A DNA stretch of 64,000 bases from Oscheius dolichura (GCA_932521035.1 OW051492.1:372001-436000), one strand, 5' to 3'. Positions 13,689-26,153 are shown, counted from the first letter of the stretch. Numbers and translations are program-made. The notes: generated by a model from the sequence alone, not told the origin.

Positions 13689-13708
13689 TCTCTCTCTCTC
13701 TCTCTCTT
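13689..13708. repeat. (TC)n microsatellite
   Basis: About ten TC dinucleotides in a row on the plus strand. Confidence 0.9.
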
Positions 13709-15653
13709 TGACGACAACCTGCCAATTTAGAAAAAGGGCCAATAAATACAGAACTGTGATGATGAGGAACCTATCCCGCCCCGCCTGCCTGTCAAAATGA
13801 TCAGGGCCCGGCACTGTGCCGCCGCCGCCGCCCCGCAAATTGACATCATCGTCGCTAATTAGTGTGAATCTGACCCTATCAAGCAGGTTCTGCATTAAAA
13901 ACAAAACAGGTAATCCGCTCGCTTTTCTGTTATTTTGGGGCTCTTTTCTTGGCTTTATCCAGGAGAGCAGACAACCAAAGGAGAGCTTAAAGAACAGCTG
14001 AAAAAATTGAAGAAGTGCTTTGGAAGAGGCGAAATGTGTGAGTGGCACGGTCATAATTTGCGCGGCTGTTAGGGCAAGGGGAAGAGTGTGACTGCAAGAA
14101 AAAACTGGCTGTGCATTAAAAGTGATCGAGAGGGTGAGAGATAGAGATTGACTTGGCACCTTGGGGAAAGGGAGGTGGGTGAGGGAATGGGGGACTAATC
14201 TTGGAAAGGGCATATAGCTCGAGACCTTCCCCAGCCCTGACTACTATTCAGATAGGCAGAAGCAGAGGAAAACCATTTCCAGGGGACGGCAGAGGCCAGC
14301 CACGGGCCGTTTTTGATCTTTGTTTATGATTTGATCTTCCAAACCCGTGGCACGGGAACGCGTTCGGGAAGGGCTCGCTGGGGGTTTATCGGAAGAGTGC
14401 CGGCAGTCTTTCTGGTCTACCTGTACTTAAATTTTTGATTTTCAGTCGGTCCGATCCATCCTGCCCCCGGATTTTTTGGCTAAAGACTGCTACAACCCAA
14501 GCGGTTCTAATTTCAAGGCTTTTCAGATATTTGACTGGAATGATGCCAAAGAACGGGGCCAATAATATACCAGCAGCAGCTACATGTGTCACATAAACAC
14601 CGTCTAGGGCGGCCGGCAAAATGGATCCAAAAAATGCTCCCTCCAAAAAAATGCGAAAGGCGGGGAGGGGAGGCGCTCTTTACCCGATAACAGACACATT
14701 GTTGATCTCGTAAAATCCAGATTTAGAGCCGGGGGTCGGCTACAATTACACGGAGGGGGCTCTCGTGACTACATAACTGACCAGGGCAATAAGCCCCTTT
14801 TTCGAGGGAGGGAAGATCAAAAGAACAGGGAAATATGCCTCTCCCTCAGTGGAAGGCAGCAAGATGCAAAGATCAGAGGGCACGAGCAGCTGACAGTATT
14901 CCATGTCCATCGCTTTATCTCGGTTTTTATGTGTTCCTGGGGGACAAAGAGCGGTCCCCCGACTGGCTAACTATGCGTATAAGCTGCTTATCAAGGACAA
15001 TAAACATAAACTCCGATATCGGGGGTCCTATATCGAACTTCTGGAAAGTGATAAGGGATCAGGAGAGGGAGCCATCAAAAAGGGAAGCAGGCTGCCTAAG
15101 CCCAGAGGTAAGCCAATGGCCACCACCCCCGGCCGCCGCCCGCGACGGCACAATAGATTGTCTCTTTATGATGCAGATCAGGGGGCAGGTAGTCTGACGG
15201 GGAAGGAAAGAAGAGAGTGTGGACTAATAAGAGCCATCTGTTTGTTAGACGAGAACATCTGCACCTAGGAGGAGACTCGGGGGAGACACCTAATGGCGTC
15301 GCGATAATGAGAACAATTACCCCCTTTCTCTTGCTACCTGCAAGGAGAAGTTCCTCTCCCATGGGAATTATTTAGAAGAGGATTAGAGGGGGCTGCAAGA
15401 TGTTGCAAAGTGGAGAAAAAGAACCGCGTCGAGTGGCAGGACACGAAGGTTCTGGTCCCAGGATTGAGGAGAGGGAAAATTCATCAAGCGAGTTGACACC
15501 TGGTGGTGGTTGTCGTTCTCCCTCTCTCCGTTTCCCTGTGACTTTTGATCGATAGGGGGAAATAAAAGGGTGCTCTGGAAAATTTTGGAGGATAAGGGGC
15601 TAATTTAATGGAAGAGGCATTCAATATAGCGCTGGTGCACCAGAGACAGTAAG

Positions 15654-15728
15654 GGCTAATGGCACAGCGGTAAAGCGCCAGATTGGCGATGGAAAAATCG
15701 TGGGATCAATCCCTCTTGATGCCCGTGG
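15654..15728 (+). repeat. tRNA-like element (probable tRNA-derived repeat)
   Basis: The sequence has an A-box-like part (TGGCACAGCGGTAAAGCG) and a B-box-like part (GGGATCAATCCC) about 30 nt apart. The B box departs from the GGTTCRANYCC consensus and I could not fold a clean cloverleaf, so a tRNA-derived repeat or pseudogene is more likely than a working tRNA gene. Related elements on the other strand are at 18590, 23350 and 49428. Confidence 0.4.
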
Positions 15729-18144
15729 ATTTTTGCCTTTATTTCTGTGGCCAAAAAAGTGGTAGAGATGACAAATACCGGCGGAATTGTTCGTGTGGGG
15801 GTATTGACGGTAAATACTCTCTCCAGAGAAGAACGAATATTCCAGGATAGGAAACAAAAAGGGCATTTGAATGGTGAAGTAATGGAAACAAACTTACCCC
15901 CGCCTGTAAAAAACAGTAATTTATCATGAGAAGCAGCTGTAATCACACACGAGGGCAGATATGTGTGTGTGGTGGACGGGAATATTTAACTATCCCCACA
16001 TGGTACGTCTAGGAGCGGGGGCGGGTTCATGAAAACACGCAATTCGGGACATCAAATTGACTCTAATATAGGCTTTTTGGAGGGGTTTCCCTGAGAATTT
16101 CAAGACAAGCGCGGAGTAATCTACGTCGTCGCCTTGTCAGTCAACTTTCCTTCTCTGACATCACTCCCCCCTCGCCACTTACGGAGGCGTGTCAACCGTG
16201 TCCGAACCCCTCCCAAAAATCCTATTATTTCAGTTTGCTTAACTGCTGATACCAACAGTTGCTCTATTATTTGAACTAGCCGTGTTTTTTTCTTCCCGAA
16301 GTTCAATACGAACTTTTGAGATTCTCCAGAGAGATTTCCGTCTGTCAGCAGAGAAAATTGAGTTATGCTCTCCGATCTTTTGGACTAGAAATGGAGAGAG
16401 GAGACTGAGGATTAAATGCTACGCAGTCAATAAGTCGAAAGTGAAGAAGATCGTCTTTAAAGGAGGGGAATTATAGCAGAGGAGGGTCTAAAGAGGCTGG
16501 GGCCGAGTGGTCACCCGGTTTGTGGACGGGATGCCTTTTCGGCCGCTGTTGAACCGATTAGACCAAATTTATGGGGCAAGAAAGGCCTTCTCTATTGAAA
16601 TCTTCGAAAAAGAGTAGAAGAAAATATGAAAGCGGAGGATGTTTTCCCGGGAAAGTCGAGAGAGAAATTCAAAACCGAAGCGGCATGCCTTGAAGCTTTT
16701 TGACCGGCTGGCGGCGGCAAGAGGGAAGGGAGGGAATCATGTTTCAGGAGAGGGAGGGGGAGTCGGAGAATAACAGAATTAGTCTTGAGACTTTCTCTAC
16801 TACTTTTTGGAATCATTGGTCCCGAGGGGAAAGCAAGTAGAGGGAAGGGAAGAGATGCAATAAGAGTAATTGGTGAGAGATGGCGGGGCGGATCCCTCGC
16901 CTCCGAGAGGATCTTTTTCTGAGCAATTTAATAGAAAAGAAGGGCGGGCTTTTTGATCTTCTAAACGCAAAAAAACGAAGAAAAAACAAATGTTGCCAAA
17001 AACTGGAGGCATCTTTGGGGAAAAAGAGCCGTAAACGGGCGGAATAACAGCATGGGAAAATAAAGATAACGAAGGGAAACTTCAAAGTTTGGGGTCTTCT
17101 GCCCTCTGTCCGGGTTTAAAGAGGTTTCTGATCAACTGGAGAAAAAATTGGTTGGACAACCTTGACTAGGAGAAATGGGAGAATTATCTGAACCGTGAAA
17201 ATCGTCATTAGAGAAGAAAATACCTGGAGAAGGGCTATTTTTTGGAGGAAAACAGGGTATTCGGGGGAAAAGGTCAAGGAGAGAAAGGAAAAGAAGACAA
17301 GAGAAGGGGGAAGTACCTATATTGAGGATAAAAAGGGAGAAGGTCATGGGAGAGGAGGCTGGCAATAATGCATGGCCAGAGGCCAGACAGACGGCGCAGG
17401 GACGCAGAGAACACCACCAGAGGGGGGCTCCAGTGGACGTCCACTCTCCAAATGAAGTCATGGGGGGATATTTGAGACTGGCCAGTGGGAATGTAGACGA
17501 AATCCTTCTGAGAAGGCGAGAACAACAACAGATACGGGAAAAATTATTTATCTTTCTCTGTCTCGGCCTTGCCGACTCATAATTGATTGAAAAACAGAGT
17601 ATGGTCCGATTGGGGGCGGTGGGAGAAAAAACAAACAAATAACAGTGATGGGAGTCCCTTTGTCTGCCCGGGGGTGGGATTAATCATAGACCATGGAGGA
17701 AAGGGGGGAGATGAAGCAGGAGGACCTGCATAAACGGGGCATCTCGCCTATCCCTAGCTACTTTGGAAACTTTATGTTATCCCTTGGCCGGCTGCAAAAG
17801 GTCAAGAGAGGCCTCTTCTTGTTATTGTTACCAATAAGCTTCCTTCCTTTAGGTCGTTTTGCAAATTTGCAAATTGCACCCAGAACCAATTCACCCAGCC
17901 TCTAGTATCCAATGGAGGAAGAGAGACCTTGTACTTGTTGTTCACAAGACAAAAAATATCCAGAAAACTGTTTGTGGGGAAATAAAAGTTGTTTCTAGTG
18001 GTTCCGTGGGAGAACCTCGGACTTTGTCAACTTCTAGAGTTTCTGACAAAAGATAGGACAAAGTAAGAGGAGCATTTATTGACCTCGAATAATTTACTAC
18101 AAGCACACGGGGAATGGGCAGTATCGGGAACGTAATTTCACTTT

Positions 18145-21100
18145 TTATCTGGAAGTTTCGTTAGTCAAAAATTCTTCCAGCATGACTTCTTCCTGCACAC
18201 GGCGAGTCTCATCTCCAGGCCTTTCCAGGGATTCTAAAATGTCTACCCTGCTCGTTTATTCTCTTCCTCCCCTACCTGATAATGGTGAAGGCCCCGAATC
18301 CATGTTAATAATGGTCATGGCGCTTCTTGACTGTTGCCTGATAACATTCACTTCCTCCTCGGATTTGGCTACAGTCGAGAGGGCTTCCAAATGGGTTAGA
18401 GCTTGCTCCGTCTGGTTACAAAATCGGACCAGCTTGTCTACTTTCCGGTTGAGGTCTTTTATCTTATTATCTATCTCTGTTGTACTCCTCAGGAAGTTGT
18501 CAATGTCCATTACTGGGTTAGCTCGCTCCATGCACATCTGAAAGAGGATTATTTTGTTTGAACAAGGCCCTGGGTATCTATGGCAAATCCATGACAGGCG
18601 CGTGGATCGAACCTGCGATGTTTCGAGCACTGGCGGCGCCTCATCGCGTTGAGCCATGTGGCAGGGTGTCACAAGGGGCCGGGAATGGCTCCAGATTACT
18701 TTTTGAGCCTCCCGCACCAGTGAAAACATCAGCATGAGGAAAAATTCCTAGTTCGGGATCATTTTTCTTGCTGCCGAGACTCTACGGGTGCAGGCGCACG
18801 CCAAATTTAATCCCCACGTACCTGTTGAGCTCTGCCCATCCTTGTACTGCACAAATTAGCCAGTCGTGCCCCTTCATCAGCGGTCGACCTCATTTCTTCC
18901 AGAGAGATTTGAAATCTAAAGAGGAATGGCTTTACTTCCGCGTGGTGGTGATCTTTTCGGTCATTTTGCCCCCTTGAAACTGCATCGAAACACTTGCATC
19001 TCCTGTTGCTCTTTCCATCCCCCGCGCCCCCGTTCACTTCCTTCCGGTCCTCATCAGCCCCCTCTTTTGAAGCCCCCGGCTAAAAAAGCTGTAACATATC
19101 GGTGTCCTCCCGTGGAGGGGATGCTGTCGTCGTCGCGTTCTAACCACTTTCCCGCTTTCGCTCCAGTCGCACTTTTCCCCCTTGACTCTGTCTTTTCCTG
19201 ATTTTCCCAAGTTCTCTCTACCTTTTCCTTTTTTATTTTGGGTCCTAGAGGGAATTGCCAGCTTTATATCTCTTGCTGATTATAATCAGTTCAAAGACTG
19301 TGACCAGAGGAGAAAGATAGGGTTCAAACCGGACGGGGGGCGGTACTTTTTGCCGTCCGATTTGCAACTGGATGAGAGCAGCCCCCGCCCGAACATCTAT
19401 CTAGAAAAGAATCTACTATCCCCCTCGGCGACAAGCCTAATCACCAGGGGAAGGGGCTATTCGTTTTCTAATTGGCGGAGATAGATTCACATCATGGCTG
19501 CCACTTTATACCGTGTCTGCCTTCTCTCCTCCTGTCTCATTCCTGCCCCAGCTACAGAACAGCTACGGCTGGCTACACTTTTTCAAGGGCACCTGCACCC
19601 GTACAGCCTCGGCAGCTGGAGGGATTGGCATTTGGCGTCATCGCCTTTACAATAGTTCCTGCTGCCGAGATTGCACGGGGGCAGGCGCGGTTAACTTACA
19701 GTCATCAATCAGGAAACGCCCAGGGTCGGAACGGATTTTTGTGCTTATCATCACTTCGGAAATAGTCACTATAACGGAGCCCCACCCTATCTCTGTCTGT
19801 CACCCCCAGTACCCCCTTCCCTACGTGCCCCCCTTTTTTCACGCTTCTTCCCCAGCCACTGCCGTTCCGGCAGCCGGTATGGTAATAAGACAAAGAAGGA
19901 CGCGATTGCCGTTCACCACCAACCCCACCCCAAAAAAAGTGAATGGCCTTCAAATCTATCTCTCTTGTCCGTCCGTCGTACGTGGTTCTTTCTTTCTCTC
20001 TCCGGTATTATTTTCTTCTCTCCGTTTTTTGGTGGTTTGGCTTACTTTACGTTATTTTAACCGCGCGCCTGGGCCCGAAAAAACTCCGTAGTTTTGAATT
20101 ATGACCGTCGGGAGAAAAGGACGTTCTTCTGCCGAGATTTTACGGGCGCGGGGGCACGGCAGGGCCTACTTACTTGAGAAGGAGATCCGAGCCGGCAGAA
20201 GTGCGTAAAATTTCATTGATAGCGTCATCAGCCTCACTGAAAAGGAAAGTAAAGTATTGTTACAGTAATCCTGACACGGTCTGTGGTCCCCCGGCTATTT
20301 TCTTCCCAAAGGTGGGAAGTAAAAAGAATCAGATAGTAGTCAGCTGAGAGAGACGTCCTCCCATATATATTTTTACCCTCCCTCTCAACCCGAAGATCTC
20401 ATGACCTTTCTCTGGGCATGACTAGACCAAGACTCTCGTAAAGATATTATCTCCCCCTCCTCCTCTTTTCGGGGGCATTTTGAGAAGAAGACTGGGGCAA
20501 AGGTCAGGCCAGTATCCCTACCACCGCGCTTCTTTGTCTCCCTCTTCGTTTTCACCTTGAAATCCTTTCCTTATTGCTGATACAACGCTATTTTATGGCA
20601 GGGTGAGTCATTTTTGACCTGGAGATGGGTGTAATTGGGGGTTGAGTCATGTGCAGGGTCTAATTTATCCAAGTATCTCTTCGTCCAACTGGGAGGTCCC
20701 TGTTCTGGGAGAATTCAGACCTCGACCAGGTATTTGGACTCTTGAAACGATTAGAAACAGTCGACCAGGCCTTTTCCTTGGTTATTTTGGAACCCGGGAT
20801 TTTGAAGGCATCCTAAAGAACTTGGGAAACCGCCCCAAACTGTAGACTGCGGGACTGGAGGCTATCTACTCGGGGGCCCCTTTTCCCACCCTCATACCCC
20901 CTATAACTCCCCTGGGGCCCGTTTGTATAACTGTAAAATGAAATATTCCTAGAATGTCAGGGAGCTCCTCCCGGTTCCCTGTGGGTAAATAACTGGACCC
21001 TTTCCCTAAAAATTTCGCTGGATACGGTTCCCCTGGATTCGGGGGATTTTTGAGCGCCATTTGGACTCAAGAGTTCGCATTTCTGAGTCCTCCTAGACTC

Positions 21101-22638
21101 CCCGGGGCCTCCATTGCCTTCCAAGGGGGGCCCCCAGGATCTACAGTTACCCCCTGTCCCCCATCCTATCGAAAAGAACGCCTGCTCCATTTCCATTCCC
21201 CCTCCGCTCCCGGTGGTCGTCCCTCAAAAGTTATGAGGGGCTGCTGGCTGACTGAGGGCTGTATAAGCAATTCAGAAAATGCTTATCCTTGACCGGGAAA
21301 CACGCTATCTCATCTGTGACAAGAAGAAAACCTACAAAACCAATGGGGCGCGACTCGGACAATTTCCCAGGGAGACTCCGGGGCCGCTGGCGGGAGCCGG
21401 GGCGAGGCCATTCTCTTTTCGAAAATTAACACCTTGGCCCCCTCCCAGACTTTTTTTTCTAGAGAGGATGGCTAAATTGTCAAGGTCTTCTTCTTCTCCC
21501 CCCTCCCCCCCTCTTTAGTTTATCCAAAAGGTCAGCAGCTCCTCGTGCCCCCTCCCACTCCCTCCCTCCCAGCAAACTTTAACCAGCTGGCGTCAATTAG
21601 CACTGCACCGAGGAGCCACGTGTTTTTATCTCATCTCCGCTTGATGAATTTTCTTCAAGACTGGAGCTCTGGAAGAAGTCTCGAAATAAGGTATTTCCCG
21701 GTTTTATTGAGCCTCTTTAGCAGAAGACGAGAAGGATAATACCCCCCAATATTTTAGGTGTTGACTTACGACTCGGTGGTGCCGAACAGACGCAGCATAA
21801 CGGGGCGACTGGCAGCCACCGGGAGGAGGATTAGGCTCTTATTCCAATGAGGCGTTTACGTACACAGTACACGTCAGTGAAGCTCTCTGGTCTCTGTTTT
21901 TAGCATGATTACTTTCCTTTTTTCGGTTTGGCATGGGAAACAGTCCTTTTCTCCTCGAGGGCAAGGAAATTCAAAGGTTTAAAAAATTGGCGGGAAAATA
22001 TTAGCGTAGCCTCTTTCTAACTGGTCCCAGATAGGTCCAAAAAGTCCACAAAGTTCCTGGCTACTTGGTCGAAAGGCCAAAAGTCATCCTCCTCCTCCTC
22101 CCGGCACGGCCCGTCTCCACAAGAGCCGCCAATCTCTGTGCTCGTTTTTAAGATTTTGCAAGGTGGTCGTGGAGCTATTTGCTCTTTTTGGCCGGCCGGG
22201 ACTGAAGAACATGCCCCTTCAACCATGAGGCGTTCAGTCTCCCCGCGAGAACAAAAATTCCCACCTGGTGGTCGACCAGAACGGCATCCTCCTTCCCTTC
22301 TCGGGCAGGGTTCCTGCCCCCTCTCCTCTTCCAGGCTTCTGGGCCCCATAGCCCCCTGTCTACTTCCTACAGTTCTCCAAATTTCCCTGCTATGCTCCCC
22401 CTGAACCTGCCCTTCTTTTTCAATCTTCCCCCCTCTCCTTTCCAATCGAAATTGCTTTGACAGGTGCTTACCTTTGTTGCTGTTCTCCGATTAGTGTCGG
22501 TACGACGTTTTGTCTCAACCGTTCCACGCTAAATTCGTTCGTTTTTTGTCTATTTTCGAACAGTTGAACTCACCCCGACGTTAGCTCCTGTGACACAGAG
22601 GCCAGGGTCTCTTTTAGAGTTTCGAACATACTGGGCAT
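18145..22638 (-). CDS. dsbn-1: Dysbindin-like protein (BLOC-1 subunit candidate)
   Basis: Dysbindin is a coiled-coil subunit of BLOC-1, which acts in biogenesis of lysosome-related organelles and in synaptic vesicle function. I join seven exons: 22574-22638, 22472-22528, 21770-21808, 20174-20236, 18822-18915, 18276-18537, 18145-18233. Every junction has GT and AG and keeps frame, giving 222 aa. The N-terminus (MFETLKETLASVSQELTSG) matches the start pattern known for dysbindin. The middle has SAGSDLLLKF followed by a helical stretch with regularly spaced hydrophobics, and the end of the coiled coil reads ALTHLEALSTVAKSEEE, similar in style to the dysbindin domain end. The C-terminus is short and acidic. 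The assignment rests on pattern memory, not a search; another BLOC-1 or BORC coiled-coil protein is possible. Introns are long (up to 1.3 kb) and hold foldback elements and one tRNA-derived element, unlike the ~42-nt introns typical of the window. Confidence 0.6.
18590..18668 (-). repeat. tRNA-derived repeat in a dysbindin-like gene intron
   Basis: Read on the minus strand it has an A-box-like part ending in GCGATGAGGCGC and a B box GGTTCGATCCAC. It shares the GCGATGAGGCGC block and the B box with the element at 23350-23433, so these are copies of one family rather than unrelated tRNAs. It lies in sense orientation in the intron 18538-18821. Confidence 0.55.
18771..18800. repeat. Solo arm of the foldback element family
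   Basis: It carries the right-arm core CTGCCGAGACTCTACGGGTG followed by CAGGCGC. No matching left arm is visible within 120 bp upstream, so this is a half copy. It lies in a dysbindin-like gene intron. Confidence 0.65.
19590..19690. repeat. Foldback element, both arms
   Basis: Left arm GCACCCGTACAGCCTCGGCA and right arm TGCCGAGATTGCACGGGGGC are imperfect inverted repeats around a ~45-nt centre. The whole is about 100 bp and lies in the intron 18916-20173 of the dysbindin-like gene. Confidence 0.75.
20062..20158. repeat. Foldback element with decayed left arm
   Basis: The right arm (CTGCCGAGATTTTACGGGCG) is clear at 20129-20158. The left arm at about 20062-20092 is recognisable only in part (CCCGAAAAAACTCCGTAG), suggesting an older copy. 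Confidence 0.5.
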
Positions 22639-23015
22639 TTTAGATGAGAAGAGGAGAGAGGAAATGGATAGGAATCAATAGGAATTAGCCACTTTTGCGG
22701 ATGACATTAGATAGAAATAAGGGGCAGAAAGTTTATAGATGATGGCAATGTGGAAAATAACAACCTGCGATATGTGTATGGCAGTTGGGAATAACCGGTG
22801 GATGGGGAGAAGTGAACACGGGGGAATGGGGGACTAGTGATTCAACTGGGCCGCGCCCCCGCACCCGTACAATCTCGGCAGCTCGGCGGTATGGCGCAGA
22901 GACAAAGGATTCCCGAGCTGCGGAGATTATACGGGTGCGGGCGCACCGAGACTACTCGCTATTTGACTAGAAAAATAACTAAAATAACTAACTTTTCCTA
23001 TAAATTCTTCTAAAT
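22639..23015. other. Spacer between two minus-strand genes
   Basis: The 377-bp spacer separates the start of the dysbindin-like gene from the stop of the kinase gene. It contains the foldback element at 22851-22945. The distance and the absence of a clear acceptor next to the downstream ATG argue against an operon here. Confidence 0.5.
22851..22945. repeat. Foldback element, well-preserved copy
   Basis: The left arm GCACCCGTACAATCTCGGCA and right arm (TGCGGAGATTATACGGGTGC) pair over more than 20 nt and extend outward through GCGCCC/GGGCGC. The loop is about 40 nt. It is one of the best-preserved copies in the window and lies between genes. Confidence 0.8.
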
Positions 23016-25818
23016 CTAGTGTTTTTCACTATAAAATTTGGTTAGAATCTCATTTGCTCCTAGGCGGGTATAAGGATTTCGGTCCAGCAGGGCCAGGACT
23101 AGTTGAACGGTGTCGTTGTCCACATCCTGGTGAAACTTCAGTGGGATTTCGTTAAATATTATAGCGTAGTTGGCTTCCATTGCGTCCATTTCATAGAAGG
23201 GAACGACTCCGGTCAGCATTTCCACCAGGGTGATTCCAACACTCCAAACGTCGGCTTTTCGGCCAAAGGCTGATTTTCCTTCCAGGACCTGGAATGGGGT
23301 TTTCATATACTGCCTCAATCGACGCTTTGGAAGAAATTCAAAAATGTTTCTTCCTAGTCTGGGGATCGAACCCGCGACGTTTTTCCTCCGAAACGCGCCT
23401 CATCGCATTGCACCATTTCGTAAGCCACCAAGCTGCCACAAAATGGTTCTATGGTAATATCCATGTCAAAAAATTCGCTTACCTCTGGAGCTGTGTAATG
23501 AACTGTCCCAATGAAATTTCCATTTTGGCTGGCCACTTTTTGGAGCGTTTTCCCCGATCCGAAGTCGGCTATCTTCACATTTCCATCTAAATCTCGAAGA
23601 ATATTAGCCGGTTTGATGTCTCGGTGGACTATGTGCTTCTTGTGGAGGAAGGACACTCCCTCCAGGACCTAAATATAATTTTTGTATAAAATGTATGGAT
23701 AAAAAATGACCTGGAAGGTGTATTTCCTGCTGAGGAGAGTGCTAAGCCGGCCGGTTTTCATAGAGCGGATGAGATCCTTGACCGAGCCGCCGGGCATGTA
23801 TTCCATGAAGATTAGGACGGAATCCGGGGTGGTCTGTACCCCGTAGTACTGTAGAATTCGAGGATGGGCCAGCTGGGCTATAAATTGTCCTTTTTTTCCA
23901 GGATATTAATTTGATTGGGGGAAGTGTGAGGGAGATCTGTTGCAGACTTGGGGGGCCGTTTGTCATCTGGGCCGCCAGAACAGTTGGCGCTTTTTTTCTT
24001 TTCGTCTGGGCGTTGCAGAGGATCTATCTCTTTTATTGTCGCGTTTGACTCACCGAGTAATTCAACATCCCGTTCCAAATTGTGAGCTTCGCGACTCGCT
24101 TCATGATTATTCGGAGCGATGTCGATGATTTTGAGAGCCAGATCCTTGCCGGTATCCACATCGTGTGCCACGTGGACACGGCCAAATGCTCCGCTTCCTA
24201 ATTTCCTAAAAATGCTTATTCTTTCTGCAAAAAAAAATTAAATAAAGAAATTTGAATTTAAAAACGCTTATTAGCTAATTTTTCAAAACGCGCGGCAGAC
24301 GCGCAGCCGATGTTCAGCAGAAAGCTCATTTTGTATGCATTGCCTCCCGTTGCTCTCTATTTTTCTAATTTTACTCGTTGTTTTTCATTATCTGTGAACT
24401 AAAAACTACTAGTTGATGCTGCTATCAATAATTACTGCTCGCAAAATATAGAAGCAGCTGAATTACACAGAGAAACAATGTCCATATCGAAAAATTACAT
24501 TTTTGATAAAATAGCTAACTTTTAAGCGCTTCTTTTACTTTTAGTTCGTTGTTTATAATTTGTTCAGCATGTAGAAAATGAAAATTGAATGCCTGAAAAC
24601 GATCCAGAAAGTTAGTTTTGTTGTTGTTGGAGAATCTTGCAATTCAAAATGCGTCGCGCAAATCGATAGCATCTTCTCAACTGCTTCTTTATTTTGTTCT
24701 TCTTTGTAGACAAACTGGCTAGATCAAATTTGTAAGGCTTCGGGCGAAAGATAAATGTTCCCCCATTCGTCTTTTCTCTGTCGTACCGCCGCCGACCATA
24801 CGAGTGCAGCAGCTGCGCAGCAGGGAAAAACTATATGTCTCGTTTTCCCATATAATCTTCTCCATCTTTCTTTTCCGATTGTTTTATGCTTCTGTGTTTT
24901 ACGCTCGCCGCTTCCCATGTGAACCGGGTGTCCCGCATTCCGTTCTCTCTTTCTCGCAAATCATCATTCCGTGTTGTGGTCACTATTTTCCCTCTCTTCT
25001 CTCTTTTTACACACACTTACTTTCCCTTTCGGAAGTTGGAAGGCGCTCTGATACGCGAAGTTGATTCCTCGTCGAAAATTCCACTAGAGACTGTTGACAT
25101 GCCTAAATTATCATTCCTTCATTTCTCTTTTTGTTTTGAGGGATTACCAGCCCAACTGGGAGCTATTGATCTTCTTGATCCACCACAAGAAGAACATGTT
25201 TCCGAGTAAGGCACTTCTTGAAAAGTACTAAAGATTCCTGAGGCATCGGGCTCAGTCACCATGGGAGGAGCAATACCGCCCTCATGTTTCGACACCAAAA
25301 GATTTAGCGATGACTGATTTGCCTTTTCAATTGTCTAAATTTCCCCATTTTTTTTCTTTTTCATTTGAATGTTCACCTTTATTGCTCTGTCCAACGTATC
25401 TTGATCGCTTATAGAAATCAACACCTCAGCTTTTCCTTGGGAGTAATATATATGCATCTTTTTCTTATAAGTTCGTAAAATATGCTCTTCTAATTGATGA
25501 AATTTTACAGGTTTTTGCTAAAGGAATAATTCTTCCATAAAAAGGAATAGGAAAACTAACCATTATGAAGCTCCTCTTCTCCCCGCAGTATTCTATTTTT
25601 ATTTTGAGCGTAGTCGTTTCCGTTCGTGGTTTTTGTATCTTATCCGATGGTTTTTGTACTAATTTCTGGAGTTGCTGCAAGAGTTCAGCACGGCTTTTGA
25701 GTTCTTCTGGTGATTTAGCATCTTGGCTCCTTTCATCTTTTGTGGACACAGTTAAACCACGTAATAGTCGACTAGTAGCATCGGAAGATGGATCGTTTGA
25801 AGTGGATGGTTGATACAT
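23016..25818 (-). CDS. MEKK2/3-type MAP3 kinase with PB1 domain
   Basis: MEKK2/3 kinases phosphorylate MAP2Ks; their PB1 domain pairs with MEK5 in animals that have the ERK5 pathway. I join nine exons: 25561-25818, 25377-25517, 25148-25334, 25021-25102, 24787-24830, 24054-24224, 23711-23877, 23483-23668, 23016-23288, giving 502 aa (family about 620). The PB1 domain spans roughly residues 70-135: KIKIEYCGEKRSF, then QKPVKFHQLEEHI and SISDQDTLDRAIK. The kinase domain has GSGAFGRV (glycine loop), ALKII (ATP lysine), a helix-C Glu in EAHNLERDVELL, MEYMPGGSV, HRDIKPANIL (catalytic loop), DFGSGK (Mg binding), GTVHYTAPE and DVWSVG, so it looks active. The 44-nt exon at 24787-24830 is the weakest part: its donor is needed to keep frame, but its acceptor could be 18 nt later. 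The intron 23289-23482 holds a tRNA-derived repeat. Confidence 0.88.
23350..23433 (-). repeat. tRNA-derived repeat in a kinase gene intron
   Basis: On the minus strand: A-box-like GGTGCAATGCGATGAGGCGC, a short middle, and B box GGGTTCGATCCCC. The spacing fits a tRNA-derived SINE head. It lies in sense orientation in the intron between the APE motif exon and the last exon of the MEKK2/3-type kinase. Confidence 0.6.
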
Positions 25819-26153
25819 TTTACTAGAAAATTGAAGAAATGAATAGACCCGTGTTAGGAATATGTTTTAGTACTAGAACCTATAGAAATTGGGCAGTAGG
25901 AAAGGTTAAAAGAGCGAAAAGGCTGAACAAACCGCTCCGATAATCTTCTCGCACACCTTTTCCCCGAAGAAATTTGGTTCGGAAAGCACGCCAACCCGCG
26001 TTTCTTGCGCAAAACAGAACGCTGGACTTTTTTGCTGTCTTTGAAGTTTTTCTGACCTCATTCCCTAAAATGCATAGTTTTCCTCAATTTCTCTCATCAA
26101 CATGTTTGTTTTACGATGAAATAACATCTACAGATCAAAAAGGAGATTCTGAT

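Larger units (their letters stand above)
9782..18144. other. 8.4-kb region without a supported gene
   Basis: This long stretch lies between two minus-strand genes. The plus strand is biased to purines (many GGGGA and GAGAGA runs), so it contains many open frames, none with recognisable domain content or a convincing exon chain. It holds a C21 homopolymer at 11823-11843, a TC dinucleotide run at 13689-13708, and a tRNA-like element at about 15654-15728. Distal promoter elements or non-coding transcripts may exist but cannot be seen by eye. Confidence 0.5.

Noticed and set aside
13638-14213. 191-codon minus-strand frame
   Set aside because: It includes the TC microsatellite, lacks recognisable domains and has no supporting splice context.
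16491-16565. tRNA-Ser/Leu-like A box (GGCCGAGTGGTCACCCGG)
   Set aside because: The first part looks like a tRNA A box, but no B box follows at the right distance and no cloverleaf can be drawn.
17132-17638. 168-codon minus-strand frame and an overlapping plus-strand frame at 17322-17582
   Set aside because: Both are open because of purine bias. The plus frame has a helical-looking end (EILLRRREQQQIREKL) but no flanking exons or homology that I can see.
22017-22445. 142-codon minus-strand frame inside a dysbindin-like gene intron
   Set aside because: Gly, Arg and Glu-rich composition from purine bias; it lies wholly inside an intron of the reconstructed gene and shows no family pattern.
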